Positions 1-9,033 of a stretch of 64,000 nucleotides of DNA are shown here, piece by piece (within the stretch, counting starts at the first letter, position 1; each line of letters opens with the position of its first letter). A program made the translations under genes and the position numbers. The DNA comes from Paenibacillus sp. FSL R5-0517. Lineage in GTDB: Bacteria > Bacillota > Bacilli > Paenibacillales > Paenibacillaceae. The stretch lies in the NCBI RefSeq assembly GCF_037974355.1, contig NZ_CP150235.1, positions 434,001-498,000 on the forward strand, given 5' to 3'. Under the pieces are notes generated by a model. It searched no databases. It was not told the origin of the DNA and saw only the letters and a program-made list of their open reading frames with translations.

Positions 1-16
1 AAGGGGGTGGCTAATT

Positions 17-931
17 GTGACCCATCCACACAAGCGCAAAAGAAGAGGACCGCTCGCCAGAGAAGCGCAGATCGCGGGGTGGCTGTTTGTATCGCCGATG
101 GTGCTTGGGTTTACGCTGCTGCTGTTGTTTCCCATGGGTCTCGCGTTATACATGAGCCTGACTGATTGGCCGCTGCTGGGGGATCATCATTTTGTTGGAC
201 TGGAGAATTACCGGAATATTATGACAGACACCATGTTCTGGAAAGTGCTCGCCAATACGGTTTATTTCACAGTCGGACTGGTACCGCTTAATATTGTGCT
301 CGCCCTGCTGCTCGCGTTGCTGCTATCCAGGAATCTGCGGGGGATCGGAATTTTTCGAACAGCAATCTTTGTTCCGGTCATGACTTCGCTGATCGTATGG
401 GCCATCGTATGGAAGCTGATGTATGCAACAGAATCAGGATTGATTAATCAGCTTCTATTGATGACGGGCATCAAGGGTCCGGCGTGGCTATACAATGAAG
501 ATTTGGCAATGCCGGCAGTGATTGTGACCAGTGTGCTGAAAAATGTAGGTCTGAATATGGTGCTGTTCATTGCAGCTATTCAGCAGGTACCGCGTTCACT
601 GTACGAAGCAGCAACATTGGACGGTGCGGGCAGAAGGGGAACTTTCTTTCACGTTACACTGCCTATGATTACACCAACGGTGTTTCTGACTGTGGTCATG
701 ACCGTGATTGGTTCACTCAAAGTATTCGGACAGATCTATGTGATGACACAGGGCGGGCCGAGTAACAGCACAAAGGTATTGGTTTATTATATCTGGGAAA
801 AAGCATTCAAACTATTCCAGTTCGGCTATGCTTCCGCTCTCGCATATGTACTGTTCTTCATCGTACTGATCCTGACGCTGCTGCAATGGCAGCTCCGAAA
901 GAGGTGGGTATTCAATGAAGGCGATGCCTAA
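17..931 (+). CDS. Carbohydrate ABC transporter permease, MalF/UgpA type
   Basis: Inner-membrane subunit of a sugar ABC importer. The GTG start at 17 sits 9 bases after AAGGGGG, and the 304-residue length is normal for this family. A basic N-terminus (residues 1-15) precedes the first membrane span (about 21-45), and further spans follow up to residue 295. The cytoplasmic EAA loop, which contacts the ATPase, is visible near residue 197 (YEAATLDGAG). The gene overlaps the next permease by 17 bases, as expected of a MalF/MalG-type pair. The binding protein is probably just upstream of the window. The substrate cannot be read from the permease alone. Family assignment is firm. Confidence 0.93.
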   Translation: MTHPHKRKRRGPLAREAQIAGWLFVSPMVLGFTLLLLFPMGLALYMSLTDWPLLGDHHFVGLENYRNIMTDTMFWKVLANTVYFTVGLVPLNIVLALLLALLLSRNLRGIGIFRTAIFVPVMTSLIVWAIVWKLMYATESGLINQLLLMTGIKGPAWLYNEDLAMPAVIVTSVLKNVGLNMVLFIAAIQQVPRSLYEAATLDGAGRRGTFFHVTLPMITPTVFLTVVMTVIGSLKVFGQIYVMTQGGPSNSTKVLVYYIWEKAFKLFQFGYASALAYVLFFIVLILTLLQWQLRKRWVFNEGDA

Positions 932-1769
932 TTCTTCGGGGAGGAAGATAGGAAGTGCCCTTGGGACGTATTTGCTGCTGACACTGATTTCGCTAATCAT
1001 GATTGTGCCATTTATCTGGATGATATCGACATCATTCAAGGAGCCTCAGAGCATATTCACCTATCCGCCACAGTGGATACCGGAATCCTTCCGATTTCAG
1101 AACTACATCGATGTGTTCCGATTGATTCCGTTTCACCGTTTCTATTGGAACAGTATCTATATTTCTGCGTTGGTTGTGCTGGGAACCGTTTTTTTTGCTT
1201 CTCTCGCCGGTTATGCATTCGCCAAAATTCCGTTTAAAGGACGTAATGTGGTATTTCTCATCCTGCTGAGTGCCATGATGATTCCTCATGAGGTGACGGC
1301 GATTCCGATGTTCCTGTTCATGCGGCAGCTGGGGTGGATTGATACCCATCTTCCGCTGATACTACTGCCAATCTTTGGCGCGGGCGGTGTGTTTGGCATC
1401 TTTGTGATGAGGCAGTTCTTCATTACGGTGCCAACGGAACTGGAGGAAGCGGCGATGATCGACGGCTGCAACCGATTCCGAATATATGCGCGAATTATGC
1501 TGCCTATTGCCAAGCCAGGTATGGCTACGCTGACGATCTTCACGTTTGTGACGATCTGGAATGAGTTCTTCGATCCGTTGATTTTCATTAACTCGCGTGA
1601 TCTAATGACGCTGCCGCTTGGATTATCTTTGTTTACAGATGAGGTCGGCACAGCCTGGCAATATCTGATGAGCGCCACAGTCATGGCGACCTTGCCACTT
1701 TTAATTGTTTTTTTCCTGGCACAACGGCGCTTCATTGAGGGGGTTGCCATGACGGGACTGAAAGAGTAA
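915..1769 (+). CDS. Carbohydrate ABC transporter permease, MalG/UgpE type
   Basis: Second permease of the same sugar importer (284 residues). The ATG at 915 lies inside the end of the preceding gene and follows AAAGAGGTGGG. The first membrane span is at about residues 14-36 and is followed by the typical MalG-type extracellular stretch (TSFKEPQSIF). The EAA loop is at about residue 177 (ELEEAAMIDGC). No ATPase follows; importers of this class commonly share a distant MsmK-type ATPase, so its absence is normal. An FAD oxidoreductase starts 60 bases later, so these genes probably form one catabolic operon. Confidence 0.93.
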   Translation: MKAMPNSSGRKIGSALGTYLLLTLISLIMIVPFIWMISTSFKEPQSIFTYPPQWIPESFRFQNYIDVFRLIPFHRFYWNSIYISALVVLGTVFFASLAGYAFAKIPFKGRNVVFLILLSAMMIPHEVTAIPMFLFMRQLGWIDTHLPLILLPIFGAGGVFGIFVMRQFFITVPTELEEAAMIDGCNRFRIYARIMLPIAKPGMATLTIFTFVTIWNEFFDPLIFINSRDLMTLPLGLSLFTDEVGTAWQYLMSATVMATLPLLIVFFLAQRRFIEGVAMTGLKE

Positions 1770-1829
1770 GTCATGAAATACGTGCAAAGGCGAGAAATAC
1801 GTGCAATAGAACGGAAGGAGGGACAACAT

Positions 1830-3185
1830 TTGAGTGAACGGATGAGCATGGAAAAGGAAGAAGCAGATGTCGTTATTGTGGGCGGAGGTCCAGCGGGTAT
1901 AGCGGCAGCCATTGCGGCTGGAAGGCAGGGTGTCCGCACAGTGCTGGTGGAGCGATATGGATTCGTTGGTGGGATGTCCACTGCCGCTATGGTCTATCCC
2001 TGGATGACTTTCCATACGGAACGTGGGGAGCAGGTCATTCAAGGTATTGCGCAGGAGATTGTGGATCGTTTGCAGGCGTGTGGCGGCTCCCCCGGGCATT
2101 TGCGCGATACGGTTGGATTTGTGCATACTGTCACGCCGTACCATCCAGCGATCTTTCAGGTGGTTGCGGCAGAGATGTTGCAGGAGGCTGGTGTCCGGCT
2201 GTTATTGCACAGCTTCGTGGATGAAGTGGTTGTTGGGGATGATCGGGTGGAAGCGGTGCGAGTGACCAACAAGTCTGGACGAAAGGAGTTCCGAGCGAAC
2301 GTATTCGTGGATGCAAGCGGTGATGCGGATCTGGCTTATCTTGCAGGGGCTTCGGTGGCGAAGGGGAGAGATGGCGATAACCAGTCTCAGCCGATGACCA
2401 TGAAATTCCGCATGCGTGGTGTGGATCTTGGACGCGTGAAGCAATACATTCAGGAGCACCCGGAAGATTTCTATGCCAAGACCCCCTTCTCGGAGCTGGA
2501 CAGCATTCCGTTAACCGGGGTGAGCGGCTTCTATTCCCAGTGGAAAAAAGCGGGGGTACCGATTAATCGCGACCAGGTGTTGTTTTTTACCGGACCGGCT
2601 GACGATGAAGTGCTGATTAATTGTACCCGGGTGCAGGGACTCGATGCGACGGATGCCGAGGATCTGACCTCTGCTGAACAGGAAGGGCGGAAGCAGGTGC
2701 TGATGATTGCTGAGTTTTTGCAGCGTGATGTGCCTGGATTCGAACGGGCTTCCATCTCAGCGGTAGCACCTCAGATTGGCATTCGTGAATCCAGACGGAT
2801 TATCGGTCATTATGCGTTGACCCAAGCGGATGTGGTCGCAGGACGGAAGTTCGAGGATGTGATTGCCAGAAGCGGTTATCCTATCGATATTCATGACCCT
2901 TCGGGTCAAGGTGTTGTAGCTGCCTTTATCAAAGGGGATGGGGCATACGATATTCCGTATCGTTGTCTGATCTCTCGCAATATCCGCAATCTGCTGGCGG
3001 CAGGACGCTGCATCTCCACCACACATGAGGCGCATGCAACGACAAGGTTGACGCCAAGCTGTATGGCTACCGGGGAGGCGGCAGGGACAGCCGCTGCACT
3101 AACCGTGAAGATGAAGCTTGATCCGATGGGACTGCCAATTGAGCTACTACAGGCGGAATTACGTCACAACGGAGCGGCGATCTAA
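1830..3185 (+). CDS. FAD-dependent oxidoreductase (FAD_oxidored family)
   Basis: Flavin enzyme of about 451 residues. I place the start at TTG 1830, because AAGGAGGG ends 8 bases before it. An in-frame ATG at 1773 lacks a ribosome site and would add 19 basic residues. The N-terminal dinucleotide-binding motif VIVGGGPAGIAAA is followed by an acidic/basic strand end (LVER). Near the C-terminus the typical FAD contact segment NLLAAGRCIS and a THEAHATTRL stretch are present. These features match the FAD_oxidored (PF12831) group, often found beside sugar transporters in Paenibacillus. The substrate is unknown; oxidation of a sugar or polyol taken up by the neighbouring transporter is an inference. 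Confidence 0.85.
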   Translation: MSERMSMEKEEADVVIVGGGPAGIAAAIAAGRQGVRTVLVERYGFVGGMSTAAMVYPWMTFHTERGEQVIQGIAQEIVDRLQACGGSPGHLRDTVGFVHTVTPYHPAIFQVVAAEMLQEAGVRLLLHSFVDEVVVGDDRVEAVRVTNKSGRKEFRANVFVDASGDADLAYLAGASVAKGRDGDNQSQPMTMKFRMRGVDLGRVKQYIQEHPEDFYAKTPFSELDSIPLTGVSGFYSQWKKAGVPINRDQVLFFTGPADDEVLINCTRVQGLDATDAEDLTSAEQEGRKQVLMIAEFLQRDVPGFERASISAVAPQIGIRESRRIIGHYALTQADVVAGRKFEDVIARSGYPIDIHDPSGQGVVAAFIKGDGAYDIPYRCLISRNIRNLLAAGRCISTTHEAHATTRLTPSCMATGEAAGTAAALTVKMKLDPMGLPIELLQAELRHNGAAI

Positions 3186-3310
3186 CGAATGAGCTGATTG
3201 TGGGCAAAACTGGGCGGATTGGACGAAGGATTAGTCGTGGGAGCGGCATGAATCATTAATAGTGGGCGTAACGTGGATGTTTATTTATTTAATTCACTGT
3301 GGTGTAAGTT

Positions 3311-3503
3311 TAACGAACCTGAGACGTCTAATATGGGGCTATAAGCTGAGATGAAAAATGTAACGAATCTCAGTGAAGTTATTTTACTCAAAAACCTGAA
3401 ATACGGCGTAAAGGCGGGGTAAATCGGAAAAATAGAGCGTCTACGATTCGTTAGGTTAGAAACGTTCCCCAAAATGGCTAAATAAGCTTCCCCCGGTTCG
3501 TTA
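3311..3503. repeat. R1 repeat copy A: four spaced nonamers in an imperfect palindrome
   Basis: Seen directly: TAACGAACC at 3311, TAACGAATC at 3361, GATTCGTTA at 3445 and GGTTCGTTA at 3495. The outer and inner pairs are each perfect 9-bp inverted repeats. Start-to-start spacings are 50, 84 and 50 bp. The same geometry recurs at 33711 and 48326. The copy fills the gap between the 3' ends of the FAD oxidoreductase and the amino-acid permease, which are convergent. No ORF of note is present here. Function unknown. Confidence 0.85.
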
Positions 3504-3541
3504 GAACATCGGTGGGAAGCTCATTTCATTTATTCAGTCAT

Positions 3542-4192
3542 TTAATTCATGCGTGCCTCAAGTCGCCTTGCGACAATGGACAGCGTATAGTTGATGACAA
3601 AATACAATACCGCAGCGAGCAGGAGGGCGGGGATAATATAATCGAAACTTTGGCCGCCGAGGATCTGCACGTTGTGCATCAGTTCCGGCAAAGAGATGAT
3701 GATTGCCAGTGAAGTATCCTTCAGGAGTGAGATGAACTGGCTGACCATCGGCGGAGACATGCGGCGTAGCGCCTGTGGCATGATGATGCCACCGAGGGTC
3801 TGCATGTAGCTCAGGCCGGAAGAACGGGCAGCTTCCACCTGACCGCGCTCAACAGACTTCAGACCGCTACGTACGATCTCGGCGATCATCGCGCCTTCAA
3901 ATAGACTCAGTCCAACGACCGTGGACCAAAAGACGGACATTTTGATCCCGAGCTGCGGAAGTACGATGTGGATGAAGAAAATGATGAGCAGTAGTGGCAG
4001 ATTCCGAATCGTATCCACGATGACCGCTACGATCTGTGACAGAATGGGGATGCGAGTAAACCGGACGGTACCCAGCACGGTGCCAAGTATGAAGCTGAAT
4101 ACAATGGATAGCCCTGCGACCTGTAGGGTAATCAAGAATCCTTGAAGCAGAAAACGAAGGTTGGGCCACGCATAGGCCCCGCTAAAGTCCAT
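3542..4192 (-). CDS. Polar amino-acid ABC transporter permease, HisM/GlnP family
   Basis: Membrane subunit of a glutamate/glutamine-type importer (216 residues). AGGAGG lies 8-9 bases ahead of the ATG at 4192. About five membrane spans are predicted from hydrophobicity. The EAA loop is visible as GQVEAARSSGLSY around residue 125. It is the last gene of a four-gene minus-strand operon (ATPase, binding protein, permease, permease). It pairs with the permease upstream of it, giving the hetero-dimeric channel typical of GluCD-type systems. Confidence 0.93.
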   Translation of the reverse strand: MDFSGAYAWPNLRFLLQGFLITLQVAGLSIVFSFILGTVLGTVRFTRIPILSQIVAVIVDTIRNLPLLLIIFFIHIVLPQLGIKMSVFWSTVVGLSLFEGAMIAEIVRSGLKSVERGQVEAARSSGLSYMQTLGGIIMPQALRRMSPPMVSQFISLLKDTSLAIIISLPELMHNVQILGGQSFDYIIPALLLAAVLYFVINYTLSIVARRLEARMN

Positions 4193-4343
4193 ATTTTATT
4201 AGCCTCCTTCTGTATGCAGGAATAGAATATCTAAGATCAATAGATGGGGCATGGACTAGCCAAAATAACGGACCAAAATTATCGAAAGGTCTGAAATAGA
4301 CAATATATCTCCCTAAAAATCTGCGCATGTATATGTCAATGTG

Positions 4344-5066
4344 TTACATGGTAACCTGACCGGCTGGTTTGTTCTTCTTCGGTTTGCCCTTGGTACTGCG
4401 CGCCTCTGCATCGCTCTGTCCGAACCTGCGCTCCATATAATGCACCAGAAAGCTGAGTGGTAGTGTCAGCACCAGATAGAACAGCGCAACAACGGTGTAT
4501 ACACTTAGCGGTTGGAACGTATCCGAGTTAACCAGGTCGGCAAAATACATGAGATCCATACCGGCGACGACGGCCAGAATGGATGAGTTCTTGACCAGAT
4601 TAATAAATTGGTTGCCGATGGACGGCAAAACAATCTTGATCGCTTGAGGCAGAATGATCAGATTCATGGCCTGTACATAGGACAAGCCGGAGGATCTTGC
4701 GGCTTCCAGTTGTCCACGCGGCACCGTCTGAATGCCCGCTCGGATCGCTTCGGCAATGAAAGCGGCGGTATAGATGGTCAGACCCAGAGTACCAGAGACA
4801 AATCCGTCGAGCGAAATGCCTAGTGCCGGCAGTCCGAGATAGAAGAAGAACACCACCAACAGCAGGGGAATGTTTCGGATAAACTCCACAAAAGCCGTGC
4901 CAATCCAGTTCAGCGGTTTCACAGGGGATATCCGAAAGATCGCCAGAATCGCGCCCAGGATAAAGCTGCCAACGAGAGCTATAATACTCACTTGAATGGT
5001 ATTCAGGAATCCTTCCAGAAAACGATCCGAGTGTCGCATCAGTACGCTGAAATCTAATGTGCCCAT
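4344..5066 (-). CDS. Polar amino-acid ABC transporter permease, HisM/GlnP family
   Basis: Second permease of the importer (240 residues). The ATG at 5066 follows GGAGG by about 10 bases. The EAA loop is GQLEAARSSGLSYVQAM, nearly the same as in the partner permease, so the two genes are paralogues from an old duplication. A lysine-rich hydrophilic tail (last 25 residues, KGKPKKNKP) extends beyond the usual end and should be cytoplasmic. A 150-base gap without a clear terminator separates it from the next permease. Confidence 0.93.
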   Translation of the reverse strand: MGTLDFSVLMRHSDRFLEGFLNTIQVSIIALVGSFILGAILAIFRISPVKPLNWIGTAFVEFIRNIPLLLVVFFFYLGLPALGISLDGFVSGTLGLTIYTAAFIAEAIRAGIQTVPRGQLEAARSSGLSYVQAMNLIILPQAIKIVLPSIGNQFINLVKNSSILAVVAGMDLMYFADLVNSDTFQPLSVYTVVALFYLVLTLPLSFLVHYMERRFGQSDAEARSTKGKPKKNKPAGQVTM

Positions 5067-5168
5067 ATAGGCAAAGCCTCCGTTCTCCAGATGTAGAAAC
5101 GGCGATTACGTCTGCTTATGCATCGCATCCAGCAGACGAATTCGCCGCGTGCTCATCATTAATCGGGG

Positions 5169-6011
5169 TTACTCGGGCTTGGAGCCCAGCCATTTCTCAT
5201 GTAATGTGTCATATTCCCCGCTGTCTTTCATGCTTTTGAGCAGCTTGTTGACTTCTTCCACGAAGGCGGTGTCGCCTTTGCGAATGGCCATACCATAAGG
5301 TTCACTTGTGAAATTGCCACCAACCAATTGGAAGCTGTTATCTGTCTGTTGCATGCCGATAAGGATGATATTATCTGTGGTCAGCGCTTCGCCTTTACCG
5401 GCTTTGAGAGCAGTGAATGCATCCTGATAGTTATCGAATTCGAGCACTTCAGCATCAGGGGCTTTCTCGCGAATGTTCTGAGCGGATGTGGAGCCTTTCA
5501 CGGCGAGTACTTTCACCCCGCTGAGGCTTTCCAGGCCGGTAATCGGACTATCATTTTTCACCAGCAGGGATTGGCCTGCCTCGAAATAAACATCACTGAA
5601 ATCCACCTGTTCCTTACGTTCATCCGTAATCGTCATCGTGGCGATGATGATGTCAATGTCTCCATTCTGCAACATGGGAATACGTGTCTTGGAAGTGACT
5701 TCTTTCAGTTCGACCTTTGTCTCATCTCCAAGGATCTGTTTGGCGAGTGCCTTGGCGATATCAATATCGAATCCCTCAACGTTGCCGCTTGCGGGATCTT
5801 TCAGTCCGAATAGCTTCGTATCATATTTCACGCCGGCAATAAGTTTGCCGCGCTCTTTAATCTGCTCAATCGTTCCTTTGGCTACGGCATCTCCGCCAGA
5901 ACCGCTACTACCGCCGCTACTGCTATTCTCCTCACCTGTACTACAACCGGACAATACCAGCGAGAGAATAAGGACAAGTATAAATGACGGCCACATCAAC
6001 AATTTTTTCAT
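5169..6011 (-). CDS. Amino-acid ABC transporter substrate-binding lipoprotein (GlnH/GluB-like)
   Basis: Extracellular binding protein of the importer, 280 residues from the ATG at 6011, which has AAAGGGG 9 bases upstream. An in-frame codon at 6053 lacks such a site. The lipoprotein signal peptide ends in LVLSGC with Cys23 as the lipidated residue. A Ser/Gly-rich linker of about 20 residues follows. The mature part has the SBP_bac_3 pattern: GKLIAGVKYD, then a GFDIDIAKALAK stretch, then TITDERKEQVDFSDVYF. This pattern is typical of glutamate/glutamine-binding proteins. Exact specificity is not readable. Confidence 0.92.
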   Translation of the reverse strand: MKKLLMWPSFILVLILSLVLSGCSTGEENSSSGGSSGSGGDAVAKGTIEQIKERGKLIAGVKYDTKLFGLKDPASGNVEGFDIDIAKALAKQILGDETKVELKEVTSKTRIPMLQNGDIDIIIATMTITDERKEQVDFSDVYFEAGQSLLVKNDSPITGLESLSGVKVLAVKGSTSAQNIREKAPDAEVLEFDNYQDAFTALKAGKGEALTTDNIILIGMQQTDNSFQLVGGNFTSEPYGMAIRKGDTAFVEEVNKLLKSMKDSGEYDTLHEKWLGSKPE

Positions 6012-6049
6012 GAATAAGACCCCTTTCAAAATGGAATATTGGATTATTC

Positions 6050-6778
6050 TCAATGATGAATCAGACGGCTCAGGAATTGCTGTGCTCGTTCTTCTCTGGG
6101 GTTGTCAAAAAATTCAGCGGCGGTGGCCTCTTCTACAATTCGGCCTTCGTCCATGAAGATGACCCGGTCCGCAACTTCGCGGGCGAATCCCATCTCATGG
6201 GTAACAACGACCATGGTCATGCCATTATGGGCAAGGGAACGCATCACATCGAGGACTTCCCCGATCATTTCGGGATCGAGTGCAGAGGTCGGTTCGTCAA
6301 AAAGCATGATTTTGGGCTCCATGGCGAGTCCTCTGGCGATGGCTACCCGTTGTTGCTGTCCACCGGACAACTGGGAGGGATAACTGTCTGCTTTGTCGGC
6401 AATGCCTACCCGGGTCAGATACTTCATGGCCGTTGAGGCAGCTTGTTCTTTGGGTTGTTTGCGCACCTTCATGGGTGCAAGGGTAATGTTATCAATGACT
6501 TTTTTGTGAGGATAAAGATTGAAGTGTTGGAATACCATACCGATGTCACGGCGGAAGAGGTTAATATCCACCTTTTTCTGATGTAGAGGGACCCCACTGA
6601 CAACAAGTTCGCCTTCGGTAATGGTCTCCAGGCGGTTAATACAGCGGAGTAACGTGCTTTTGCCGGAGCCGGAAGGTCCGATGATGACGACAACCTCTCC
6701 TTCTTCGATGTGAAGATGGATATCCTTGAGGACATGAAAATGACCGAAATGCTTTTGGACACCCCTAAATTCAATCAA
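6050..6778 (-). CDS. glnQ: Polar amino-acid ABC transporter ATP-binding protein (GlnQ-like)
   Basis: ATPase of the importer, 242 residues. I choose TTG at 6778, because AAAGGATGGGG lies 7 bases upstream and the protein then begins [12 protein letters not shown], as is usual for GlnQ. A TTG at 6802 would add 8 residues. Walker A (GPSGSGKST), the ABC signature (LSGGQQQR), Walker B (IMLFDEP) and the H-loop histidine (VVVTHEMGF) are all intact. It is the first gene of the operon, and a good sigma-A promoter lies about 75 bases upstream. The binding-protein gene begins 38 bases after its end. Confidence 0.94.
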   Translation of the reverse strand: MIEFRGVQKHFGHFHVLKDIHLHIEEGEVVVIIGPSGSGKSTLLRCINRLETITEGELVVSGVPLHQKKVDINLFRRDIGMVFQHFNLYPHKKVIDNITLAPMKVRKQPKEQAASTAMKYLTRVGIADKADSYPSQLSGGQQQRVAIARGLAMEPKIMLFDEPTSALDPEMIGEVLDVMRSLAHNGMTMVVVTHEMGFAREVADRVIFMDEGRIVEEATAAEFFDNPREERAQQFLSRLIHH

Positions 6779-6852
6779 GAGTAGACCCCATCCTTTCTGC
6801 AACGAATGTTTGTAAAAGGAATAATAAGGAATTAATTGAAACTAGTTATTTA

Positions 6853-6881
6853 ATCATACATACTCATCCTGCTAATGGCAA
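6853..6881 (-). promoter_or_regulatory. Sigma-A promoter of the amino-acid transporter operon
   Basis: Reading the minus strand, TTGCCA (6881-6876) and TATGAT (6858-6853) are separated by exactly 17 bases, and the ATPase start lies about 75 bases downstream. This is a close match to the vegetative consensus. Confidence 0.7.
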
Positions 6882-7265
6882 TTGGTTTGTGATAAAACAT
6901 GACATAAGTAATAGACTTTCTAGGGCTATGGGCAGTAATTGTGTTATATACCTGTTATGTTATCAAATCTCTTGTGACGAATCCTGACAGAAAATTGAAT
7001 CTATTCTCCTAGTTGTTTACCAACCATTGGAATAGATGTATAGAGTATACTAGAAATGATGTTTCATTTATGACTCTGATCATAAAAACAAATTCCATCA
7101 AGTTCTAACTGTACATGGCAAAAAAGCTCAACCTAGTGCATCAGGCCATTGATATGATGGAGCGAGAAAGTATCTGTCTGAAAGTAAACTAAAGAAACTA
7201 GAAACGAAAAGTTGATCTCATAACGGTTCCATTTCCATTACAGGTAGAGAGGATGATTCTGCACG
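6882..7265. other. AT-rich divergent intergenic region
   Basis: This stretch of about 380 bases separates the amino-acid transporter operon from the GH28 gene. It must hold the GH28 promoter, but I see no convincing -35/-10 pair, no operator palindrome and no small ORF with a ribosome site. Confidence 0.4.
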
Positions 7266-8879
7266 ATGAATACATATCACTCCCCAATGTCGACGGGTAC
7301 AGGTGCCCAGTCTGATGTCCGAGCTTATGAAGCCAATTTGCCTGTCATTCCCGCTCAGAATTTTCGAATTACAGACTATGGAGCTGTTGGAGATGGGGTA
7401 ACAGATAATACGGAGATGTTCCGCCTTGCAATCGCGTCATGCGCTGAAGCGGGAGGAGGCAGAATCATTATCCCTGCCGGGGTATGGCTCACAGGTCCGA
7501 TTGTAATGCGCAGCCGGATCGAACTACATGTGGAAGCAGGGGCGCTGGTTACGTTTAGCCGAGATTTCGATCAATATCCATTGATCGCATCAAGCTTCGA
7601 AGGCTGGCAGGTGGTACGCTGTCAATCCCCGATCGATGGTGATCAACTGGAGGATATTGCGATTACCGGTGAGGGGATATGGGATGGTGGCGGTGAAGCG
7701 TGGCGTCCGGTAAAACGCTCCAAAATGACGACTTCACAATGGAACCAATTGGTCGCTTCGGGTGGTGTTGTAGAGCAATCGGGTGGGGATGAAGAAATCT
7801 GGTGGCCTTCCGTCTCTGCACTTGAAGGTGGTATCATTGCAAATCGTTTGCATAAGGAGCAGGTACGTGATGTTGCCGCCTATGAACAAGCCAGAGACTT
7901 TTTGCGTCCTAACATGGTCAGCTTGCGCAGATGTACACGGGTGCTGCTGGACGGTCCAACGTTCCAGAACTCGCCTGCATGGAATCTGCACCCCTGGGCA
8001 TCTGAGCATGTAACCATTCGTAACGTGAGTGTGCGTAATCCATGGTTTTCACAGAATGGAGATGGGCTGGACATTGAATCCTGCCGTCATGTGGTGGTGG
8101 AGAAGAGTGTATTCGATGTCGGTGATGATGCGATCTGTCTGAAATCAGGCAAGGATGCCGAAGGCCGTGAACTGGGTCTTCCATCGGAGTACATCACCAT
8201 TCGGGATTGTACGGTGTATCATGGTCATGGCGGTTTCGTCATTGGTAGCGAAATGTCTGGTGGTGTGCGGCATGTGAGAGTGTCGGATTGTACGTTTATC
8301 GGCACGGATATTGGACTTCGCTTCAAAAGCGCACGGGGACGCGGTGGGGTGGTTGAGGATATTCAGATCGAGCGTATATATATGAAAGATATTATTATGG
8401 AAGCCATCTCGTTTTCCTTTTTCTATGCGAATCAGGAAGGGTCTGCCCGGGGCAGTGACTTGTCTCAGGAGATTAGCGAGGAGACGCCAGTGTTCCGGGA
8501 TATTCGAATATCGGATGTGGTCTGTGCCGGTGCGGACACTGCGTTGCTCATAAGTGGGTTGCCGGAATTGCCTTTGGATGGCGTAGTCATTGAACGATAC
8601 CATGTAGAAGCCCGCACAGGTATTCAATGTGCCCAAGCGAAGCATCTGCGGATTACAGAACTGAACGCCCGGATTACCGAAGGTCCGTTAATTCATTTGC
8701 ACCAGTGCAAAGGGGCGGAGTTGGAGCGCATTCAGGGCAAGGGGGCGGATGGTCGACTTCTGATGGTGACAGGACATGAATCCGCAGGCATTGTGTGCCG
8801 AGAAAGTGATGCCGACACAGACGGTCGCCAGATCTCTGTGGGTCCTGAAGTACGAAGTGGTGTGATCATCCGCAGGTAA
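7266..8879 (+). CDS. Glycoside hydrolase family 28 (polygalacturonase-type) enzyme
   Basis: Right-handed beta-helix enzyme of 537 residues that hydrolyses galacturonosyl or related bonds of pectin. GAGAGGATG lies shortly before the ATG at 7266. The opening ITDYGAVGDGVTDNTEMF is the classic pectate-lyase/GH28 N-terminal strand. Catalytic motifs are present: NGDG with Asp266 (usual NTDG), the Asp pair 287-288 (VGDDAICLKSG), His321 in GHGG, and R352-F-K354 (usual RIK). There is no signal peptide, so the enzyme is probably cytoplasmic and acts on imported oligogalacturonides. It is convergent with an AraC regulator that could control it. Confidence 0.92.
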   Translation: MNTYHSPMSTGTGAQSDVRAYEANLPVIPAQNFRITDYGAVGDGVTDNTEMFRLAIASCAEAGGGRIIIPAGVWLTGPIVMRSRIELHVEAGALVTFSRDFDQYPLIASSFEGWQVVRCQSPIDGDQLEDIAITGEGIWDGGGEAWRPVKRSKMTTSQWNQLVASGGVVEQSGGDEEIWWPSVSALEGGIIANRLHKEQVRDVAAYEQARDFLRPNMVSLRRCTRVLLDGPTFQNSPAWNLHPWASEHVTIRNVSVRNPWFSQNGDGLDIESCRHVVVEKSVFDVGDDAICLKSGKDAEGRELGLPSEYITIRDCTVYHGHGGFVIGSEMSGGVRHVRVSDCTFIGTDIGLRFKSARGRGGVVEDIQIERIYMKDIIMEAISFSFFYANQEGSARGSDLSQEISEETPVFRDIRISDVVCAGADTALLISGLPELPLDGVVIERYHVEARTGIQCAQAKHLRITELNARITEGPLIHLHQCKGAELERIQGKGADGRLLMVTGHESAGIVCRESDADTDGRQISVGPEVRSGVIIRR

Positions 8880-9033
8880 AAAGTGTATGTAAAAGGGGCT
8901 ATACAAGGGGCTCCAATTCAGCCGCAGTGGCGTAGCCATGGGTCCAATGATCGTGATGCCTTTCGGGTATAAGTAATACGTGATCTCTGGAGCAAGGCTA
9001 CCCACTCGGTTTTATATGATGTGATCTGAAGAT

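Noticed and set aside
3183..3191. TAACGAATG at the end of the FAD oxidoreductase gene as an extra R1 nonamer
   Set aside because: The last base differs and there is no partner nonamer 50 bp away, so it is not part of the R1 geometry.
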